DNA from: Candidatus Thorarchaeota archaeon AB_25
GTDB taxonomy: Archaea; Asgardarchaeota; Thorarchaeia; Thorarchaeales; Thorarchaeaceae
DNA: 40,281 bases
Assembly: GCA_001940705.1 (NCBI GenBank)
Contig: MEHG01000008.1
Span: forward strand, 1-40,281
Direction of reading: 5' to 3'
Shown: positions 36,704-40,281 of the stretch, in pieces
Layout of the letters: each line of letters begins with the position of its first letter
Position numbering within the stretch: the first letter of the stretch is position 1
The notes under the pieces: model-generated
The model's database searches: none
The model's input: only the letters and a program-made list of their open reading frames with translations
Told to the model about the DNA's origin: nothing
Position numbers and translations under genes: made by a program

Positions 36704-37504
36704 ATGATTTTTGATATTGGTCGGCCGCTGATCATGGCTCATCGTGGAGAGTCCGGCAACATTCCTGAGAACACCATACTTGCCTTGGAGGCCGCAGTGA
36801 AGATTGGAGTGGATGTGCTTGAGTCGGACATTCGCTTCACAAAGGATGACGTTCCAATCTTGTTTCATGATGATGATCTTGAACGTACTACTGGAGTGTC
36901 GGGGTCTGTCAGGGATAAGACATTGGATGAGTTGCAGCAGATTGATCTGGGATATACTTTCACGACTGATATCGGACAGACCTACCCATTTCGAGGGAAG
37001 GGACTGAAAGTTGTAACATTGGCTGAAGCCCTCGAACGATTCCCTGACACAATTCTAAACCTGGACATCAAGGACACTTTCCGGAAAGCACCAGAGGAAG
37101 TGGCTCGAATCCTGCAAGAGAAACAAAGAACTGAGAAGATTATGATAGCCTCATTTCATCCATCTCAACTGAAGAGGTTTAGAGAAAAAGCTCCAATGAT
37201 ACCAACATCAGCTCATCCTAATGAGATCCGAAACTTTGTAATTGGAGTCAGAATGAGAACGATGAGATTCTTTGTTCGGTCTGTGGCGTACAAGGCATTC
37301 CAAGTTCCTGAATGGAATGGGTCAGTTCAAGTTGTCACTCCGCGATTCATAAAGGCTGCACACGAAAGAGACCTAGCAGTTCATGTCTGGACAATCAATG
37401 ATAGGGAGAACATGGAACGACTCTTGAACATGGAAGTGAATGGCATCTTCACAGACTTCCCTGCAATCCTGAGAGAGGTCCTCATTGACCGGGGTCATCT
37501 TTGA
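36704..37504 (+). CDS. Glycerophosphodiester phosphodiesterase
   Basis: 'MAHRGESGNIPENTILALEAAVKIGVDVLESDIRFTKDDVPILFHDDDLERTTGVSG', 'VHVWTINDRENMERLLNMEVNGIFTDFP'. Confidence 0.92.
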   Translation: MIFDIGRPLIMAHRGESGNIPENTILALEAAVKIGVDVLESDIRFTKDDVPILFHDDDLERTTGVSGSVRDKTLDELQQIDLGYTFTTDIGQTYPFRGKGLKVVTLAEALERFPDTILNLDIKDTFRKAPEEVARILQEKQRTEKIMIASFHPSQLKRFREKAPMIPTSAHPNEIRNFVIGVRMRTMRFFVRSVAYKAFQVPEWNGSVQVVTPRFIKAAHERDLAVHVWTINDRENMERLLNMEVNGIFTDFPAILREVLIDRGHL

Positions 37505-37633
37505 TACGAGAACAGCTCTACTAGATGGCAATCAACCGAAATAGCTTAATATGCGCCAATAGTGTGGAGCTGTTAGTAGTCCGGGGACTGTGGGACCAAG
37601 GACTAAGCAAAGACCAAATTGGATGAATGTGCA

Positions 37634-37768
37634 ATGACCTGTCCAGAATATGATGCGGCCGAAGGAAAATGCGGTGTTGATGGATTCAAGTTCTACACTG
37701 GGATGCAAAAGCCCTGTGAGACCCCTGGCATAAGCAAGGAAAAATGTCCTAGATTTGCCATGCAGTGA
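37634..37768 (+). CDS. 44-aa cysteine-containing small protein (absent from supplied ORF track)
   Basis: MTCPEYDAAEGKCGVDGFKFYTGMQKPCETPGISKEKCPRFAMQ*; four Cys; sits between structured flanks. Confidence 0.5.
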   Translation: MTCPEYDAAEGKCGVDGFKFYTGMQKPCETPGISKEKCPRFAMQ

Positions 37769-37800
37769 TCAATCTATACAAAGCAGTTCTTTTTGCCAAA

Positions 37801-37838
37801 AGAAGTTGGGCAAATCTGACTGCCCACTACAGTTCTTT
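37801..37838 (+). repeat. Hairpin repeat copy A
   Basis: AGAAGTTGGGCAaatctgacTGCCCACTACAGTTCTTT; 29/38 identical to copy B. Confidence 0.8.
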
Positions 37839-37964
37839 CTCTTTCTCGGTATAGATATTCATTAGTTCCGACTATGTGGAGACATTTCAGTCATCACTCC
37901 ATATATCTAGTAACAATAGTTAATTTTATATGCTGTATAAGCATGACCATTGTGAGGAGATGAA

Positions 37965-38768
37965 TTGAGTAACAGACCAAATATCTATCAAGTAGTAAAC
38001 ATACTTGCAATTATCATCACAATAGTAGTCAACGCCCTTGCAGAAATCTTACTTGTGAATGGCGTGACCTCCAAAGAAGTTTCAGATGCCTATCCTAGCC
38101 TATTCACACCTCCAGGCTATGTGTTTTCAATTTGGAGTGTCATCTACACACTACTGATTGTCTTTATGATATATCAAGCCCTTCCGAGTCAGAGAGAGGC
38201 TTCATATCTCAAACCAACCGCTGTGTTCTTCGTGCTTGGCGGTCTCATCAATACTTCATGGCTTATTCTATTCCATTATTCTTTTGGTCAGCCAGGAATC
38301 TACGTGTTCACTCCAATTCTAATTGGACTATTTCTGGTTTTAATGCTGTACACCTACGTCAAGCTGGAGATTGGTGCAGTCAACGTTCCAACTAAAGTGA
38401 AGGCTGCAGTCCATCTGCCTGTAAGTGTGTACGCAGGGTGGGTTTCATTAGCTGTGATTGCCAACATTGCGTCAGTTCTCAATGTGATTGTTCCAGGAAT
38501 TCCCTTGGCTATACAAGAACTCTGGACTGCGCTAGTGATCATTGTTGCACTAATCATTGCTATGCTTATGCTGGTCATTCGTCGAGATGCGGCATATGGT
38601 CTAGTAGTGGTATGGGCGACTGTAGGAATTGCAACCAATCAGAGCGCGATTCCAATCATCTATTTCTCAGCCATTGGAACAGCTTTGATAATCATAGTAG
38701 CAATTCTGCTTCTTCCTCTTATCACAAGAAAGGGCTTTGCGAAGTTCTATCTTCGAAAACAAGAGTAA
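37965..38768 (+). CDS. TspO/MBR-like membrane protein
   Basis: 'FTPPGYVFSIWSVIYTLLIVFMIYQAL' and other hydrophobic helices; TTG start. Confidence 0.7.
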   Translation: MSNRPNIYQVVNILAIIITIVVNALAEILLVNGVTSKEVSDAYPSLFTPPGYVFSIWSVIYTLLIVFMIYQALPSQREASYLKPTAVFFVLGGLINTSWLILFHYSFGQPGIYVFTPILIGLFLVLMLYTYVKLEIGAVNVPTKVKAAVHLPVSVYAGWVSLAVIANIASVLNVIVPGIPLAIQELWTALVIIVALIIAMLMLVIRRDAAYGLVVVWATVGIATNQSAIPIIYFSAIGTALIIIVAILLLPLITRKGFAKFYLRKQE

Positions 38769-38782
38769 GAAACATCAGAATC

Positions 38783-38820
38783 AGAAGTTGGGCAGCCTAC
38801 ACTGCCCACTACAATTTCTT
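38783..38820 (+). repeat. Hairpin repeat copy B
   Basis: AGAAGTTGGGCAGcctacaCTGCCCACTACAATTTCTT. Confidence 0.8.
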
Positions 38821-39025
38821 GGTTGTCATACTTGTAATCCGGAGAACAGGAAAATGAGAAGAAAAAGAGAGCGATCGAAGCACAGGATGAATAGTAGGTT
38901 CTCGAGAGTCGGATTTCTTATGTAAACCGTCATTAACATCAGAATAACAACATCCAAGAATTTCTTTTATGCAATGGTCGGACATGAGGTAAATGGGATT
39001 ACATTTTCGGAGGTATCTGATTCCT

Positions 39026-39862
39026 ATGAAGACCCTTTCAAGAAAACCATTCATGCTTATGTTAAGAGACGATTCTGGTGAAATAAGCACTGTCAAGTTA
39101 GATCCTGCTCTGGTCAACAGTGACAATGCGCTCATTGTATTAGATGAGTATAATGATACATGTTGGGCATGGGTTGGACGTAACGTGAATATGCCGACAC
39201 GAATGCATACGCTCAGAATTGCGAGGGGCTTGCAAAAATCAGGACACCAAGTAGGGATAACAACAATTGGGTTATCGGCTTCCAGATTTGTAGAAATGAT
39301 GGAGAAGGATGACTCAGACCAAGATGTCGCGAACAACATAGCAGAGTTCAGAGGCGTCTTAGAAGGAAGATGGTCATTTGATGATGGTGTGCTTGCTTTC
39401 AAGGGGGAGGCCAAAGTAACAGAACGAATTGCGGGAGCTCCTACGAAGAAAACAATCCCTGAGCCAGAACCAGAGCCCGTAGTTGAGGCTCCGAGACCAA
39501 AACCAAAGTATGATGAACCCATAGCTGGAGCACCCAAACCGAAACCAGTACCCACATTAGAAGCTAAAACAGTGGAAGAAGAACCAATCGCGGGGGCACC
39601 TCCGCCAGCCCCATCAGCTTCTCTAGCTGAGAAGAAGATGGCATACCTTATGCTTTCTGTCACACGGAATTCAGATCTTGTCTATACTGAGCGCTTCGAA
39701 CGTGGTGGTAAGTCTGGTCTGAAGATTGAATCACCTGGTGTCATGGTGATAGAGGCAGTTCAAGATGGAAACGACCTGACAATCACCCCAGGAGATTTCG
39801 GTGGCTCAGACATAGCACGAAAAATCAAGTCTGAATACGAGGGTCTATCTAGTAAGCTGTAA
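39026..39862 (+). CDS. Gelsolin-like domain, Pro-rich linker with IAGAP repeats, and C-terminal domain
   Basis: 'NALIVLDEYNDTCWAWVGRNVNMPTRMHTLRIARGLQKSG' plus three 'IAGAP' repeats. GGAGGT upstream supports ATG 39026. Confidence 0.6.
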   Translation: MKTLSRKPFMLMLRDDSGEISTVKLDPALVNSDNALIVLDEYNDTCWAWVGRNVNMPTRMHTLRIARGLQKSGHQVGITTIGLSASRFVEMMEKDDSDQDVANNIAEFRGVLEGRWSFDDGVLAFKGEAKVTERIAGAPTKKTIPEPEPEPVVEAPRPKPKYDEPIAGAPKPKPVPTLEAKTVEEEPIAGAPPPAPSASLAEKKMAYLMLSVTRNSDLVYTERFERGGKSGLKIESPGVMVIEAVQDGNDLTITPGDFGGSDIARKIKSEYEGLSSKL

Positions 39863-39879
39863 AACCCCTCTAGTATGAA

Positions 39880-39906
39880 ACAGGTGGTAGAAATCTCTCC
39901 ACCTGT
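39880..39906. terminator. Bidirectional hairpin between convergent genes
   Basis: ACAGGTGG-tagaaatctct-CCACCTGT. Confidence 0.6.
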
Positions 39907-39910
39907 GATT

Positions 39911-40279
39911 CTATTCTTCTTCATCCAACTTACGATACCAGTAGGTATATGCATGCTGAAAACCCAATTTTGAATAGAGCTTCAGAGCTGGAATGTTTTC
40001 AGACTCCACTTGGAGATAGGCTGATCTAGCCCCTCTTTGATGTCCCCATTCCGCAAGAGCTATGTTTACCGCAAGAGCCACACCTCTTCCACGCATGCTC
40101 GGGTGAACTGCTATGTTGAAGAGACCCAACCATTTGCCCTCAACGACTCCAAAACCAACACCTGCCAGTTCTCTGTCGATTCTGGCTATAGCAAATCCCT
40201 TTTGGAGAGTAGTACGTTTCATCAAGCCCTTTCTTGTTTCCATCGAGGATTCTTCATAACCAGAAGACTCACTGTACAC
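39911..40279 (-). CDS. GNAT-family N-acetyltransferase (5' end may lie beyond window)
   Basis: 'LGLFNIAVHPSMRGRGVALAVNIALAEWGHQRGARSAYLQVESENIPALKLYSKLGFQHAYTYWYRK'. Confidence 0.9.
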   Translation of the reverse strand: MYSESSGYEESSMETRKGLMKRTTLQKGFAIARIDRELAGVGFGVVEGKWLGLFNIAVHPSMRGRGVALAVNIALAEWGHQRGARSAYLQVESENIPALKLYSKLGFQHAYTYWYRKLDEEE

Positions 40280-40281
40280 AG

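Noticed and set aside
38809-39663. 284-aa minus-strand ORF
   Set aside because: Antisense to the gelsolin-like gene. Its 'GAPAIGSS' repeats are just the complement of the IAGAP/Pro-rich linker, and the sense frame has an RBS and family motifs.
1-40281. CRISPR array
   Set aside because: No regularly spaced repeat series was seen; only isolated pairs of repeats such as the 19-mer near tnpB.
1-40281. tRNA or rRNA genes
   Set aside because: No convincing T-arm/acceptor combination or rRNA-like segment was recognised by eye; a tRNAscan-SE/Infernal run would be decisive.

Overview
Gene-dense archaeal chromosomal window. Eukaryote-like gelsolin-fold proteins and a Ras/Rab-like GTPase fused to a beta-propeller suggest an Asgard (possibly Thorarchaeota-like) genome; that taxonomic call is inference. 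Recognisable content: an edge-truncated TnpB with a structured 3' flank; lipoate ligase; AhpD-like protein; cupin; zinc MDR dehydrogenase; two gelsolin-like proteins; a NodB deacetylase and hexapeptide acyltransferase convergent with an AcpS/FkbH/ACP operon; a divergent Hef-like SF2 helicase; a dual-HTH Lrp-like regulator facing two tiny ORFs across a palindrome-rich intergenic region; a stand-alone archaeal ThrRS-type editing domain; a geranylgeranyl-reductase-like flavoprotein; three tandem, translationally coupled paralogous regulators; a DHH phosphoesterase; IorAB; the propeller/GTPase fusion; a split SsuABC-type transporter; porGDAB; a wHTH/CDF-transporter fusion; GDPD; and a TspO-like protein flanked by two copies of a hairpin repeat. 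Best candidates for something undescribed are the propeller/GTPase fusion, the AcpS-FkbH-ACP-acyltransferase locus, and the three-regulator cassette. No tRNA, rRNA or CRISPR array was recognised. All family calls come from reading motifs by eye, with no database search.
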